A program made the translations under genes and the position numbers. The notes below the pieces were generated by a model. That model ran no database searches. It worked only from the letters and a program-made list of their open reading frames with translations, and was not told the origin of the DNA. Positions 16,216 to 24,675 of a DNA stretch of 64,000 bases are shown here, piece after piece (the first letter of the stretch is position 1; each line of letters opens with the position of its first letter). Source of the DNA: Nodosilinea sp. FACHB-131 (GTDB taxonomy: Bacteria > Cyanobacteriota > Cyanobacteriia > Phormidesmidales > Phormidesmidaceae); contig NZ_JACJOF010000005.1 of the NCBI RefSeq assembly GCF_014695395.1, positions 1 through 64,000 on the forward strand. The letters run 5' to 3'.

Positions 16216-17388
16216 ATGTCTACCCACCCGATTCAGCCCTGGAGAAAGCCGAGTTTTTGGCTGTTGATTGGTGCCCTGCTGTTAGTCGGGGCCGGTTCCA
16301 CCATAGCGGTGCGCAACGTCATGCAAAGCCGCCAGGCCGCTCGCGAGCAGGCCGAGCTGCCGCCCCCGCAGCAGGTGAAGGTGGTTGCTCTAGGGCGAAT
16401 TGAGCCGGCCAGCCGCGTCATTGACGTGGCCACGGCCGAAGCCGGTCGCATCGATCGCCTTGAGGTGGAGAAGGGCGACCAGGTACAAGCAGGCCAAGTA
16501 TTGGCCTACCTGGACACCTACGATGTGCGTCGGGCCGAGCGCGATGTGGCCGCCAGTGAGCTAGCCGAGGCTCGGGCCCAGCTCGCTGCCGAAACGACGT
16601 TAGGCAATTCCCAGGTGCAAGAGGCCAGCACTCGGGTTGGTCAGATCGACGAGCCGCAGCAGGCCGCGATCGCCGCTCAGCAATCCGCCGTTGAGAGCCT
16701 CCAGGCCGAGCTGAGCGTTGCTGAAATTGATTTGGCCCGATTTCAAGCCCTCAACGAATCGGGGGCGATCTCGCGCCAGGAGCTAGACCGCCAGCAGGCC
16801 ACCGTCAATAGTTTGCGTGCCGATTTAGGCAACGCTCAGGCGACTAAGCAGCGGCTGGAGCAGGCCCGCCTCAGCGACATCAGAAATGCCCAGGCCCAGG
16901 TGGTTTCGGCCCGGGCCACCACTAGCCGCGACCAAGTGGCCAGCAAGGTTGACTCGGCCGCTCAAAACCTAGCTCTGGCTGAAGCCCAGCTGGCCCGCAC
17001 CATTGTGCGATCGCCCCAGGCCGGTCAGGTGCTTGATATCTTTGCCTACCCTGGGGAGGCTGTTTCCCCAGCCGACGGCCCCATTTTGGCCCTCGGCGAC
17101 ACCAGTCAGATGGTAGTGGTAGCCGAGGTCTACGAGACTGATATTGGCCTGGTTGAAGTTGGGCAGCCGGCTACCATTACCAGCCGTAATGGGGCCTTTA
17201 GCGAGACCCTGACCGGTACCGTTAGCGAAATTGGCCTGCAAATTGCCAAAAATGACGTGCTCGACGACGACCCCGCCGCCAACGCCGACGCTCGCGTGGT
17301 CGAGGTGCGGGTGCAAGTCGACCAAAGCGATGCGGTGGCGGCCCTCACCAACCTCCAGGTCGACGTCGCCATCGACATTGAACCCTAG
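16216..17388 (+). CDS. devB: DevB-type membrane fusion protein of an ABC exporter
   Basis: 390 residues. Periplasmic adaptor (HlyD family) linking the DevC/DevA pump to an outer-membrane channel, TolC-like by family knowledge. It has one N-terminal membrane helix (FWLLIGALLLVGAGSTIAV), then the first half of a lipoyl domain (VKVVALGRIEPASRVIDVA). A long alpha-helical hairpin with coiled-coil composition spans about 90-255. The second half-lipoyl segment follows (TIVRSPQAGQVLDIFAYPGE), then a beta-barrel region. DevB relatives export glycolipids in heterocysts, and in non-heterocystous species they export other lipids or peptides. The next gene starts nine bases later. Confidence 0.9.
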   Translation: MSTHPIQPWRKPSFWLLIGALLLVGAGSTIAVRNVMQSRQAAREQAELPPPQQVKVVALGRIEPASRVIDVATAEAGRIDRLEVEKGDQVQAGQVLAYLDTYDVRRAERDVAASELAEARAQLAAETTLGNSQVQEASTRVGQIDEPQQAAIAAQQSAVESLQAELSVAEIDLARFQALNESGAISRQELDRQQATVNSLRADLGNAQATKQRLEQARLSDIRNAQAQVVSARATTSRDQVASKVDSAAQNLALAEAQLARTIVRSPQAGQVLDIFAYPGEAVSPADGPILALGDTSQMVVVAEVYETDIGLVEVGQPATITSRNGAFSETLTGTVSEIGLQIAKNDVLDDDPAANADARVVEVRVQVDQSDAVAALTNLQVDVAIDIEP

Positions 17389-17397
17389 GAGGTGGCG

Positions 17398-18561
17398 ATG
17401 AAATTTCCCTCCCTACCCCGCATTCCCCTGGCCTGGTACAACCTGCGGCACGATCGCCCCCGCCTGCTGGTGGCCGTGGCTGGGGTCACCTTTGCGGTGC
17501 TGCTGATGTTTATGAATCTGGGATTTTTGGGGGCGCTGGTTAGCACCACCGTCAACTTCTACGACCAGTTCAACGGCGATATTTTTCTGATCTCGCCCCA
17601 GTCCCTAGAGATTAGCTCGACCAAAGCGTTTCCCCGGGAGCGGTTGTATCAGGCAGCAGGTATTGAGGGAGTGCAGCAGGTGATGCCTCTCTATGCCGAA
17701 TATGCTCTCTGGAAGAACCCCGAAACTAGCCTCAGCCGGGCAATGTTTGTCTATGCCTTCAACCCCAGCGACCCGGTGTTTCTCATGCCCGAGCTGAACA
17801 CAACTGAGGGCATTCGAGCGCTACAGCAGCCTAATGCGGCCTTTATCGATCGGCGATCGCGCCCCGAGTTTGGCCCTCAAACCCTGGGTCTCGAGACCGA
17901 AGCCGATCGCCGCCGCATCACCATCGCCGGCCAGTACGACCTAGGGGGCGGCTTCGCTGCCGATGGCACCCTAATTATGAGCGACCAAAACTTTCGCCGC
18001 TACTTCGACCCGCGCCCGCTGGACCAAGTCAATCTAGGGCTGATTCTGCTAGAGCCCGGTGCTGACGCCGAGCGGGTGAAAACCGCCTTAGAAGCAGAGC
18101 TACCCGCCGATGTGGAGGTCTATACCAAGCCCGAAATCGTGGCTAAGGAGAGTCGGTTTTGGATTCAAACCACCTCAATTGGCTTTATTTTTGGCCTGGG
18201 GGTAGTGGTCTCTTTTGTGGTGGGCACCGTGATTGTCTATCAGATTCTCTACACCGATATTCGCGACCACCTACGGGAATATGCCACCCTCAAAGCGATC
18301 GGCTACAGCGGCGGCTATCTGTTCAAAACCGTAATTCAAGAAGCGCTACTGCTGGCCCTAATGGGCTACGTGCCGGGGTTAATTTTGGCGCTAGGGCTCT
18401 ACCAGCTGGCCTACAACGCCACGGCGGGCACCCTGCCCATGCAGATGACGGTGTTTCGAGTCATTTTTGTGTTTTCCCTAACGGTGCTGATGTGTGCCCT
18501 GTCGGGGTTGATTTCGGTGCGTAAGGCCGTCACCGCTGACCCTGCGGAGGTATTTGCATGA
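17398..18561 (+). CDS. devC: DevC-type ABC exporter permease (first copy)
   Basis: 387 residues from ATG 17398. An AGGAGG site at 17387-17392 fits this ATG better than the GTG at 17392. It has MacB-like topology: an N-terminal helix (LLVAVAGVTFAVLLMFMNLGF), a large periplasmic domain (about 45-260), then three C-terminal helices (IGFIFGLGVVVSFVVGTVIV and two more). The C-terminus DPAEVFA is typical of DevC. It is followed by about 385 bp without a clear gene, then a second permease gene. Both permeases are intact, so they may form a heterodimer or be alternatives (inference). Confidence 0.88.
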   Translation: MKFPSLPRIPLAWYNLRHDRPRLLVAVAGVTFAVLLMFMNLGFLGALVSTTVNFYDQFNGDIFLISPQSLEISSTKAFPRERLYQAAGIEGVQQVMPLYAEYALWKNPETSLSRAMFVYAFNPSDPVFLMPELNTTEGIRALQQPNAAFIDRRSRPEFGPQTLGLETEADRRRITIAGQYDLGGGFAADGTLIMSDQNFRRYFDPRPLDQVNLGLILLEPGADAERVKTALEAELPADVEVYTKPEIVAKESRFWIQTTSIGFIFGLGVVVSFVVGTVIVYQILYTDIRDHLREYATLKAIGYSGGYLFKTVIQEALLLALMGYVPGLILALGLYQLAYNATAGTLPMQMTVFRVIFVFSLTVLMCALSGLISVRKAVTADPAEVFA

Positions 18562-18818
18562 CCACTAGCGCCCGAAAACGTAGAGCTTGGAGCTGGGATG
18601 CAACCGATTTGGCGTGCAGCTATCCGGCCTGCAACCACTGTCTAAGGCATCGCCTTGCTCAAAAAGACACTCTATTCGCTCAGCCGTTTAGGATCGCCCG
18701 TATGACTCAACGTTTTCTGCCGCTGCTGTTTCCCGCCGTAGATCAACCAGTCTCTAGGATTGCTAGCCACCTGCTGCTTGATTGCCCTCGGTTGGCGGGG
18801 TCTCAGCCGCTTAGTAAG

Positions 18819-18835
18819 GTGGGCATTGCCCACCA
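18819..18835. repeat. Palindromic repeat, copy 1
   Basis: GGTGGGCATTGCCCACC is an inverted repeat of 8-bp arms around one base. It matches the core of copy 2 at 18894-18914. Likely an interspersed palindromic repeat or mRNA hairpin between the two permease genes. Confidence 0.6.
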
Positions 18836-18893
18836 CCCATCTCTGCTTAACCAGCCTGCACAACCCAGCAAATCCGTTCAGTCCTGAAGGTCA

Positions 18894-18914
18894 AGGGTGG
18901 GCAGTGCCCACCCT
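18894..18914. repeat. Palindromic repeat, copy 2
   Basis: A perfect 21-base palindrome with 10-bp arms (AGGGTGGGCA and its complement) around a central G. It lies 33 bp before the second devC-type start, where it could protect or attenuate the downstream message. Confidence 0.65.
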
Positions 18915-18946
18915 ACCGCCACCTAGAGCGTTAATTCAACATCGCC

Positions 18947-20119
18947 ATGCAGCGTACCCCCCTCGCCCTCCTCAACCTGATTCACGATCGCAAAAAATTT
19001 CTCACCTCTATGGCTGGGGTGGCCTTTGCGGTGCTGCTGATGTTTCTGTTCACCGGTTTCAAAAACGCCCTCTACGACAGCCAAACCCAGCTGCTCGAGA
19101 AGCTCAACGGCGAAATCGTGATCGTCAACCGGCTAAAGGAGAACATGTTTGTGCCCCGCTCCTTTGCCCGCCGCCGCCTCTACCAGGCCCAGGCCTTTGA
19201 TGGGGTAGAGGGGTCCTATGCTATCTACCTCAGCGACGCCCGCTGGAAAAACCCCGACACCCGCAAAACCCGTCCGGTGCGGGTAATTGCCTACAACCCC
19301 TCCGACCCGGTGCTGCCCATGCCCGAGGTGCTGGCCCGCCAGCAGGAGCTGCGGCTGCCCAACACCGCCATGATCGACGAGCGATCGCGTGACGAGGTCG
19401 GCCCCCGCGAAACCGGGGTGATTACCGAATTGGCTGACCGCGAGATTCGCATTGTGGGCACCTTTAGTCTGGGCACCGACTTTGCCTCGGGCAACGGTAA
19501 CTTGATCATGAGCGACCAAAACTTTTTGCGGTTTTTTGCCAATCGCGGCCCCGAGGAAGAGGAGCGCAGCTTTGCCACCGCTGACATTGGCCTGCTGCGG
19601 GTTACTCCCGGCACCGACATCGGGGCTCTGGTGCAAGCCCTCAGCGACGGGCTGCCCAAGGACGTGCTGGTCCTGCCAATGCAAGGGCCTGAGGGGTTCA
19701 TCGCTCGCGAGCGCACCTACTGGGAGGTCAATACCAACATTGGTTTTGTGTTCTCGCTGCTGACCGCGATGGGGTTTGTGGTGGGCATCATTCTGGTTTA
19801 CCAAATTCTCTATACCGATGTGGCCGACCACTGGTCGGAGTACGCCACCCTCAAGGCGATCGGCTACGACAACGCCTATCTGTTTGGGGTAGTGATTCAG
19901 GAAGCGATTATTCTCTCGGTGCTGGGATTTGTGCCGGGCTTTTTGATCAGCGCCCTGTTCTACAACCTGGGGGCCACCGTCACCGGCCTGTTGTTTAAGA
20001 TGACCCTAGAGCGGGTGGTTAACCTGTATCTAGCGACTTTCATTATGTGCTTAATTTCTGGCGCTGTAGCCGTGCGTAAGGTGCAGCGTACTGACCCCGC
20101 AGAGGTATTTGGCCTATGA
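18947..20119 (+). CDS. devC: DevC-type ABC exporter permease (second copy)
   Basis: 390 residues with the same topology as the first copy: N-terminal helix (FLTSMAGVAFAVLLMFLFTGF), a periplasmic domain, and three C-terminal helices starting NTNIGFVFSLLTAMGFVVGI. The two permeases share patterns such as PSDPVLPMPE and SDQNFLRFF against SDQNFRRYF but are clearly diverged, so the duplication is old. It ends DPAEVFGL, and its stop overlaps the devA start by four bases (ATGA), so this copy is the one translationally coupled to the ATPase. The first copy sits in the usual devC position next to devB. Confidence 0.9.
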   Translation: MQRTPLALLNLIHDRKKFLTSMAGVAFAVLLMFLFTGFKNALYDSQTQLLEKLNGEIVIVNRLKENMFVPRSFARRRLYQAQAFDGVEGSYAIYLSDARWKNPDTRKTRPVRVIAYNPSDPVLPMPEVLARQQELRLPNTAMIDERSRDEVGPRETGVITELADREIRIVGTFSLGTDFASGNGNLIMSDQNFLRFFANRGPEEEERSFATADIGLLRVTPGTDIGALVQALSDGLPKDVLVLPMQGPEGFIARERTYWEVNTNIGFVFSLLTAMGFVVGIILVYQILYTDVADHWSEYATLKAIGYDNAYLFGVVIQEAIILSVLGFVPGFLISALFYNLGATVTGLLFKMTLERVVNLYLATFIMCLISGAVAVRKVQRTDPAEVFGL

Positions 20120-20898
20120 GTGCTACGCCATTGTCTACGTCTTCCCCAGCGCCCGAGGTTACCGCTAGCTCGGTGCAGGTGCGTCACCTCGACTATTTCT
20201 TTGGCCGAGGCGATCTGCGCAAGCAGGTGCTCTTTGACATTAGCCTCGATCTGCACCCTGGCCAGATTGTGATTATGACCGGTCCTTCGGGTTCGGGCAA
20301 AACCACGCTGCTGACGCTGATTGGGGCGCTGCGATCGGCCAGCGAAGGCAGCCTTAAAGTGCTCGACCAGGAACTGGTAGGCATGGGCAATCGCCAGCTA
20401 GTCGAAATTCGCCGCAACATTGGCTTTATCTTTCAGGCGCACAACCTGTTTGAGTCGCTGACGGCGGCCCAGAACGTGGAGATGGCGGTGGAACTAACCG
20501 GCAATTTTCGTGGTAAGCGACAGCTGGCGGTGGATATTCTCAGCCAGGTGGGGCTGGCGGAGCGGGCCGACTACAAACCTGCGGCCCTGAGCGGGGGGCA
20601 AAAGCAACGGGTGGCGATCGCCCGCGCCTTGGTCAACCAGCCCAAGCTAATTTTGGCCGACGAGCCCACCGCCGCCCTCGACAAAAAGTCGGGCCGCGAC
20701 GTGGTGACCTTGATGCAGCACCTAGCTAGCGAAAAGGGCTGCACCATTCTCATGGTCACCCACGACAACCGCATTCTCGATGTGGCCGATCGCATCATCA
20801 ACTTAGTCGACGGCCGCCTAGAGTCCGATGAAAGCCCTCAGCAGTTCGCCGACTCCCACATCCCCAAATCCCTCGATCAAAAAATGTTCATCATGTAG
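20116..20898 (+). CDS. devA: DevA-type ABC exporter ATPase
   Basis: 260 residues. Cytosolic ATP-binding subunit of the exporter. Walker A is GPSGSGKTT near 55-63, the Q-loop lies in IGFIFQAHNLFESLT, the ABC signature is LSGGQKQR, Walker B is LILADEPTAALD, and the switch histidine is in TILMVTHDNR. All ATPase motifs are intact. It ends the devB-devC-devC-devA run and overlaps the second permease gene by four bases. The extra N-terminal 25 residues are Ser/Pro-rich. The substrate is unknown. Confidence 0.93.
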   Translation: MSATPLSTSSPAPEVTASSVQVRHLDYFFGRGDLRKQVLFDISLDLHPGQIVIMTGPSGSGKTTLLTLIGALRSASEGSLKVLDQELVGMGNRQLVEIRRNIGFIFQAHNLFESLTAAQNVEMAVELTGNFRGKRQLAVDILSQVGLAERADYKPAALSGGQKQRVAIARALVNQPKLILADEPTAALDKKSGRDVVTLMQHLASEKGCTILMVTHDNRILDVADRIINLVDGRLESDESPQQFADSHIPKSLDQKMFIM

Positions 20899-21026
20899 AA
20901 CGCCAGGACAAGACTAGGTTTCTTTGCCACCCGAATAGCTAGCCTGTGCATCCCCCAAAAAACTCGGTTTTTGTACGCTGCGCAGGGTGCAACGCCCTAC
21001 CCTCACTCCCTACTCCCCACCCCTCC

Positions 21027-21518
21027 ATGGCTATCTCCTTTGTCAGCAACGTTCAGGCGCTTACCTACACCAAAGTCGCCGAGTACCTGCAAACGGCTGA
21101 TCTGTTTAAAGACAGCCTGCGGGTCTACCCCGATATCCCCCAATTCGACATCCTCTATGGCTCTACCCTCGTTGAGATTGAGGTGATGCCTTGGGAGGTA
21201 CACCCTTGGGAGAAGGCTAACCTGGCGACGGTGCGCGCTACTAGCTGTGTGACTGTCGGTAGCACCATTGACCATGAGCTGATGCACTTTTTGCTCACCG
21301 AAAACCGTCGTATGCGCTTCGGAGCCTTTCACCTCGATGAGGCTAATCAGGTGCTCTTTGCCGAAAATGTATTGGGTGGCGAAAACATGGATTTGATGGA
21401 GCTACAGACCTGCATTCTCTCAGTGGTGACCATTGCTGACACCTACGACGACATCATTGCTCAGCGCTTTGGGGGGCGTCGTGCTATTGACCGCTTGGCG
21501 GATGCGATCGCCTCTTAA
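21027..21518 (+). CDS. YbjN / type III chaperone-like fold protein
   Basis: 163 residues from ATG 21027. A longer frame begins at 20946, but its extra Pro-rich leader is unlike the family. The chain follows the pattern of cyanobacterial proteins annotated as YbjN-domain or type III secretion chaperone-like: a leading helix TKVAEYLQTADLF, a strand pair ending VEIEVMPW, LMHFLLTENRRMRFGAFHLDEANQVLFAENVLGG, and a final helix with VVTIADTYDDIIAQRFGG. These are soluble cytosolic proteins, and their role in cyanobacteria is unknown. No secretion system is nearby. Confidence 0.7.
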   Translation: MAISFVSNVQALTYTKVAEYLQTADLFKDSLRVYPDIPQFDILYGSTLVEIEVMPWEVHPWEKANLATVRATSCVTVGSTIDHELMHFLLTENRRMRFGAFHLDEANQVLFAENVLGGENMDLMELQTCILSVVTIADTYDDIIAQRFGGRRAIDRLADAIAS

Positions 21519-22122
21519 GCCATAATCCTACCCAGCTAAACTCTTATCTTTGCGTAGGGTGTGATAGTCCCAGGTGCCCCAAACTTGGCAGCAGTGACAA
21601 ACACTCATTGCCCGAGACAAGCCGAGTAGGATAGCTTCCTGAACGTATTATCCACAGCGTTCGGGTATCCAGGGCATTAAAGACCATGAGAAGGCGCACA
21701 GGTCACGGCTGTGAACGGCGGGCATGACTAGATAGACTGAGTCTTTCCATGCCTAACCGGTCATAGCTACGCCTTCACTGGGCAGAACCCGCAAACTCAA
21801 AGGGTGGGTGCAAAGACAGGTATCTACGCTCGTTCAAGCTGATGTAGGTAACGAGCGTGAGTGCTTCCTGGCATGGGCTTCACTCTTCCTTAACACTTGA
21901 AGCGTTTCAGGCCTAGGGTCGGTAAAGTTACAAGAGAGATCGAATTTGGCAGGATACAACTCTGGGCTTCTGCTTCTATATTAGGTCTGTCATTCTCAAC
22001 TGCGACGTTATTCGTAATCATAAGTACTCGATTTTGCGATCTTGCAACCCTGCTCGTTTTGTAGTTGCTAGTAATTTTTCTAAATTCATTAATTAACTGA
22101 AAACTTTTTTGAAGGGTCTGAA
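21519..22122. other. Gene-free interval before the GT61 gene
   Basis: About 600 bp with no supported gene. Composition shifts from GC-rich to AT-rich around 21930-22120, just before the GT61 gene, marking a likely boundary of acquired DNA. A minus-strand frame at 21890-22174 overlaps the GT61 start and is probably chance. No transposase, terminal repeat or RNA gene was recognised. A GAAGGG ribosome-binding site lies just before the ATG at 22123. Confidence 0.5.
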
Positions 22123-23178
22123 ATGGATTTAACTCTGAAACATAAAGTCCCAGGACTTGAAGTCGCATCTTCAATGATGTACTGCTTCCCTACCGGTGCG
22201 ATGGATGTATGGCGTCCAGCTCCTGAGCCAGTGATCATGCCAGCAAAATACCTTGAGCCTTTCGAAGGAGAAGTTAGGGTAAATTCTGGTGTAGCCACAA
22301 CAAAATCAGCCGCCCTTAGCCGGAAGCGGAGAGCTCAACTATTTCTCTCCAGGGCGATAAAAGGAGAGAAAACGCTCGACTATTCGGGGAAATTTATCTT
22401 TGACGCTCGCTTCGATGTATTTACGAACATCGGTCACATTCTTGAGAATGTTGCAACTCGAGTTCTCTTAGCAAGAAAGTTCTTAAGCGAACATTTTCAA
22501 AAAGATATTGAAATTCATGTTGTTTTAGGCTCTAGGGTGCCTAAATACAGCATGACCATGGAAGTATACCGATTGCTGGGCTTTCCTCTCATTTTTACAG
22601 ATGACAATGTTCGTGGTGAGATTGTCACCTGCCCAGAGCACAGGGTTTTCAGCATTAGGCCTCAATTTTTTGGCTTCGATTTTCCGGGATACAAAGAAGA
22701 AACTCCTGAAAGAATCTTTATCCCTCGCCGGGGAAGCCGTAGCTTAATCAATAATGACGAAGTTACTAAATTTATGGAGGAGCGAGGGTTTAAAACCCTT
22801 TACTTTGAGGACCTGGCGATTGATGAAGAATGGTCAATTGCTCGCAATGCTAAGGAAGTGGTAGTAGTTCATGGTGCTGCTAGCAGCAATTTTATTTTAA
22901 ACCGTGTCGGCATGAGAGACAATGCTGAGCCAGGTAGCGGACTTAAGTTAATTGAGTTGATGTCTCCCTCATGGAACTTCTACGAAAATCGGTACATGAC
23001 TAACGCCTTAAATGGCAAGTGGTGTTGTGTACGAGGTCAGATTACCCCCAAAATGCTCGAGGCACTAGATTTTGCCAAGATAACTCCTGATGCCCGGAAA
23101 TCTCCCTTTAAAGATCCCTTCAAGGTGGATTGCGGAACTATTCAAATGGCTCTTGATTATCTTGGTATGGGCAAATAG
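22123..23178 (+). CDS. Glycosyltransferase family 61 (DUF563) protein
   Basis: 351 residues. The C-terminal half carries the GT61 pattern: IFIPRRGSRSLINNDEVTKF, then FKTLYFEDLAIDEEWSIARNA, the motif VVVVHGAASSNFI, and KLIELMSPSWNF. The VHGAA segment is the family signature. No membrane segment or signal peptide is evident. The substrate is unknown; relatives add sugars to polysaccharides or proteins. The gene is visibly AT-richer and uses more AT-ending codons than its neighbours, and it stands alone between long non-coding stretches. This suggests horizontal acquisition. A 38-bp perfect palindrome lies 120 bp downstream. Confidence 0.8.
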   Translation: MDLTLKHKVPGLEVASSMMYCFPTGAMDVWRPAPEPVIMPAKYLEPFEGEVRVNSGVATTKSAALSRKRRAQLFLSRAIKGEKTLDYSGKFIFDARFDVFTNIGHILENVATRVLLARKFLSEHFQKDIEIHVVLGSRVPKYSMTMEVYRLLGFPLIFTDDNVRGEIVTCPEHRVFSIRPQFFGFDFPGYKEETPERIFIPRRGSRSLINNDEVTKFMEERGFKTLYFEDLAIDEEWSIARNAKEVVVVHGAASSNFILNRVGMRDNAEPGSGLKLIELMSPSWNFYENRYMTNALNGKWCCVRGQITPKMLEALDFAKITPDARKSPFKDPFKVDCGTIQMALDYLGMGK

Positions 23179-23299
23179 AAAGTACTGTTCTAGGAATATT
23201 CTCTACCAGATAGGTTAAGACGTTCTGCATACCCTGAATCGCCATAACTTAACACCTGTGGCTTCCCAACAGGTAGGAGTGGCAGATTTGCGAGTCCAC

Positions 23300-23337
23300 A
23301 GTCGATAGCTCCTCCAAATTTGGAGGAGCTATCGACT
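23300..23337. repeat. 38-bp perfect palindrome between convergent genes
   Basis: Bases 23300-23318 and 23319-23337 are exact reverse complements with no spacer (centre AAATTT). Pairing continues to 23295-23342 with one mismatch. It sits between the GT61 gene and proA, which converge. A loopless perfect arm this long forms a strong hairpin in RNA from either strand, so bidirectional termination is possible despite the absent T-run. A mobile-element relic is an alternative. Confidence 0.7.
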
Positions 23338-23414
23338 ATGGAGTGGTATTGACGTGGTGCGATCGCACCAGCTCTAAGCGAACTACCAATCCTCACTCTC
23401 ACGATTGATCGGAC

Positions 23415-24671
23415 CTACTCTAGGCCCTGCAAAATATGCTGCGTAGTGACGAAGGCTCCAAGGCCCACAAAGCCGTTGCAGCGACCGCGCTGGGCCGTCA
23501 TCCCCAGGGCAATAGAGGATGCTTGGGCTGGGTTCCGCACGAATCGAGGAGAGGTATTGATATAGATTACAGAGCTGGTAGCAAGCTGAGTAAAGCGGCT
23601 GCTTTCGGCGTAGCTTTCAGTGGCAATCGCATTGGCATGGCCACTGCTGTAGCGGTTGATCAGCGTGGCCGCTGTTTGCACGCTGTCTACCGAGCGTAGA
23701 GCCACCGTTTTACCTAGAAACGGGCGCTTCCAATCAACGTCTACTGTCGGTTTCACATGGGGCAGATCGGGCAGGAGGTCCTCGTCGGCCAGTACCTCAA
23801 AATCCTGGTCCCACAAGGTATGGCACAGCTGCACTAGGGCAGAAGGATTGCCGCCTCGGTGGAACAGCACCTTTTCTACAGCATTGACCGCATCGGGCTC
23901 CCCGCGATGGCTGTCGATCACCATGTGGGTGACGCTGTCGAGCTGCCCCGTGGGCGACCAATAGAGATAGCAGTTGCCCATCGCTGTCGGTAGCACGGGC
24001 ACTCCGGCCTGACGCACCACCTGCTGCACCAGCCCTGGCCGACCGTAGGGAATAATTAAGTCGATGCCAGGATCCTGCAAGAGCCAGCCCCGGGCGACGT
24101 CGCCCTGCTCCTCGGTCAGCGACAGAATGCAGTAGGGAGATAGCCCTGTGGAGTCTAAGGCCTGGTGGATAGCCTGCAAAATCGCCTGGTTGGTTTGACT
24201 GGCTTCGTTGCTGCCCTTGAGGATGAGACCGTTGCCCGTGCGCAGGCTCAACCCGGCGGCGATCGCCGCCAGTTCCGGAAATGCCTCATAGATCATGGCG
24301 ATGACCCCCAGGGGCACCACCTGCCCATAGCCCGCCACAGCCTTGCTCAGCCGGCTGGGGGCGGGGTGCAGCAGCCCCCGAGGGTCGCCTAGGTAAGCCA
24401 GTCGCCGCAGAATTTTAGCAGTGGTTTGCAGTCGTTCGGGGGTGAGCTTTAGCCAGTCGAGCACCCGTTCGGGCACAGCCATTTCCAAACTGGCCTCGAG
24501 ATCGAGGGTGTTGGCTTCGAGAATATCGTCAAAGCTGGCTTCAATGGCGGAGGCGACCGCCTCGAGCAGCCGGCTCTGGGTGTCGAACCCAGCGGCGACC
24601 AGATCGCGACCGGCCCGGCGCACCTGCTCAACCGCGGCGCTAAAGTCTGCTTGGGTGGTTAGATTTACCAT
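23415..24671 (-). CDS. proA: Gamma-glutamyl phosphate reductase ProA
   Basis: 418 residues. NADPH-dependent reduction of gamma-glutamyl phosphate to glutamate-5-semialdehyde, the second step of proline synthesis, in the cytosol. It has the aldehyde-dehydrogenase fold: PLGVIAMIYEAFPELA near 117, LKGSNEASQTNQA, IPYGRPGLVQQV, the catalytic-Cys region (VEKVLFHRG follows an NAV segment), and the C-terminal HANAIATESY and NTSPRF. Length matches ProA. The small membrane-protein gene upstream ends four bases before the ProA start, so the two are co-transcribed. No proB is present in the window. Confidence 0.92.
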   Translation of the reverse strand: MVNLTTQADFSAAVEQVRRAGRDLVAAGFDTQSRLLEAVASAIEASFDDILEANTLDLEASLEMAVPERVLDWLKLTPERLQTTAKILRRLAYLGDPRGLLHPAPSRLSKAVAGYGQVVPLGVIAMIYEAFPELAAIAAGLSLRTGNGLILKGSNEASQTNQAILQAIHQALDSTGLSPYCILSLTEEQGDVARGWLLQDPGIDLIIPYGRPGLVQQVVRQAGVPVLPTAMGNCYLYWSPTGQLDSVTHMVIDSHRGEPDAVNAVEKVLFHRGGNPSALVQLCHTLWDQDFEVLADEDLLPDLPHVKPTVDVDWKRPFLGKTVALRSVDSVQTAATLINRYSSGHANAIATESYAESSRFTQLATSSVIYINTSPRFVRNPAQASSIALGMTAQRGRCNGFVGLGAFVTTQHILQGLE

Positions 24672-24675
24672 GGGC

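Larger units (their letters stand above)
18562..18946. other. Interval between the two devC-type genes, with paired palindromes
   Basis: 385 bp. An open frame beginning ATGA at 18558 overlaps the devC stop, but its product resembles no protein and it is judged non-coding. The interval holds two related palindromes (18819-18835 and 18894-18914) sharing GTGGGCANTGCCCAC. Such palindromes are scattered in many cyanobacterial genomes. The spacing is unusual inside an otherwise tight operon. Confidence 0.55.

Noticed and set aside
18558-18887. 109-codon frame starting ATGA at the end of the first devC-type gene
   Set aside because: The overlap looks like coupling, but the product has no helix, motif or family resemblance, and the region holds palindromic repeats.
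21541-21880. Possible transposase or intron relic before the GT61 gene
   Set aside because: Translations in all frames show only short unconvincing pieces, and no intron domain 5 or terminal repeat was seen.
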